Part shown: in pieces, positions 4,984-5,587 of the stretch
Position numbering within the stretch: position 1 is the stretch's first letter
Layout of the letters: each line of letters opens with the position of its first letter
Assembly (NCBI GenBank): GCA_002726395.1
Contig: PBTA01000039.1
Coordinates: 1-5,587, forward strand
Direction of reading: 5' to 3'
DNA: 5,587 bases
DNA from: Methanobacteriota archaeon
GTDB lineage: Archaea; Thermoplasmatota; Poseidoniia; Poseidoniales; Poseidoniaceae
Made by a program: the position numbers and the translations under genes
Notes under the pieces: model-generated
The model's database searches: none
What the model was told of the DNA's origin: nothing
The model's input: only the letters and a program-made list of their open reading frames with translations

Positions 4984-5587
4984 AATCAAGTAATGTAGTA
5001 GTCTTACTGCCTACTTTAATTTCTTCATCAGACCAGCCAAATGGCGCTAGAATGGCCCAAGTTGCCCGAACTGCCAAATCATGATAATACTGATAATCTA
5101 TTTTCACACCATTGGCCGTAGCAATTTCCTCGACTAAGATTACTCGATTCATCGGATGATTATTAGCAGGCTTAACAACAACAAATCTAGTTTTGCACCC
5201 GGGTAGTATCTGATGCCCAAGACTGTCAGCGCGCAGTAAGGCAGAATGAGTCAGAGTTGAGGTATTAAACTGATTCAGTGTTTTAGTAACTCGGCGAGAG
5301 ACAACCAAATCGGCTAATTTTACGCAATTGTTATTCAGCAAATTTAGTTGCTCGTGGAGCATTGCTGAGATAGTATTTGGCACCTGTTTACTAGCCAAAT
5401 TAATTCCCTGGTCAACACAATCGATTAGAATCTGCAAGGCCATATTTTGTAAATTCTTCACCCATTTACACGTTGAATGCTGTCTCGCTTCAATTCCGCG
5501 TAATTTCAACCCCTTCTCACCGTATGCCCAATACTTAGTTAGTGAGCCTGCACCATGCATTCTACTTGGTAAGAAGCCAATGAAATG
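4967..5587 (-). CDS. Archaeal-type family B DNA polymerase, C-terminal (thumb) part, cut by window edge
   Basis: Only the last 206 residues are present; the frame stays open to the right edge, so the Met at 5560 is internal and not a start. The fragment opens with the end of the palm: GFLPSR, then GAGSLTKYWAY (fragment residues 12-22), at the position of the KxY motif that grips primer-template. The thumb signature LRGIEARQHST (29-39) follows, equivalent to the RGIE.R...T block of family B polymerases. Further on come SRRVTKTLNQF (97-107), LTHSALLRADSLGHQILPGCKTRFVVV (112-138 overall), a Tyr-rich YQYYHDLAVRA segment and the closing FGWSDEEI. These match the C-terminal layout of archaeal PolB enzymes, with a flavour closest to the RGIE.RQ.ST variants I know from haloarchaea. 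The exonuclease and catalytic Asp motifs are outside the window, so whether this is an active replicative, repair or inactivated PolB cannot be told. Its 3' end overlaps the RecA-like gene. Confidence 0.82.
   Translation of the reverse strand, partial: HFIGFLPSRMHGAGSLTKYWAYGEKGLKLRGIEARQHSTCKWVKNLQNMALQILIDCVDQGINLASKQVPNTISAMLHEQLNLLNNNCVKLADLVVSRRVTKTLNQFNTSTLTHSALLRADSLGHQILPGCKTRFVVVKPANNHPMNRVILVEEIATANGVKIDYQYYHDLAVRATWAILAPFGWSDEEIKVGSKTTTLLDFMTTQ

Noticed and set aside
4997..5015. AGTAG / CTACT hairpin followed by TTTAATTT after the RecA-like stop as a terminator
   Set aside because: Five weak base pairs with a nine-base loop, lying inside the polymerase coding sequence; too poor to call.
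4967..5560. Treating the ATG at 5560 as the start of a 197-residue protein
   Set aside because: The frame is open beyond it to the window edge, and the sequence begins in the middle of a conserved polymerase palm-thumb junction, so the ATG is internal.

Overview
The window reads as chromosomal DNA of an AT-rich archaeon. The main evidence is the C-terminal part of an archaeal-type family B DNA polymerase at the right edge, next to a RadA/RadB-like RecA-family protein. The start of tetrapyrrole synthesis from glutamyl-tRNA (HemA) fits this but also occurs in bacteria. A marine Thermoplasmatota-type lineage (Poseidoniia or a relative) is my guess from overall flavour; it is inference, not something the sequence proves.

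Left and centre (1-3379, all minus strand): a tetrapyrrole operon read right to left as hemA (glutamyl-tRNA reductase), a fused hemC-hemD gene (porphobilinogen deaminase plus uroporphyrinogen-III synthase), then hemB (ALA dehydratase), which runs off the left edge. The three genes are packed without gaps. The hemA stop and the hemCD TTG start share the bases TTGA, and the hemCD TAA is directly followed by the hemB ATG. Each gene has a good Shine-Dalgarno sequence. Together they cover glutamyl-tRNA to uroporphyrinogen III except the aminomutase step (HemL), which is not in the window and could lie beyond hemB.

Middle (3477-4046 or 4103, minus): a small multi-pass membrane protein of the YdjM/DUF457 metal-dependent hydrolase-like type, 97 bases upstream of hemA. 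A divergent, AT-rich promoter region of about 120-180 bases follows, with TATA-like sequences and a 14-base palindrome.

Right (4225-5587): a plus-strand RecA/RadA-like ATPase-fold protein whose Walker A motif lacks the usual Ser/Thr. It converges on, and overlaps by 17 bases, the 3' end of a minus-strand family B DNA polymerase gene cut by the right edge. A RecA paralogue with a damaged nucleotide site beside a family B polymerase is the most interesting part of the window and suggests a DNA-repair or replication-restart partnership, although the tail-to-tail layout means the two are not co-transcribed.

I saw no tRNA, rRNA, CRISPR array, insertion sequence or integration site. No gene-free stretch exceeds 300 bases.
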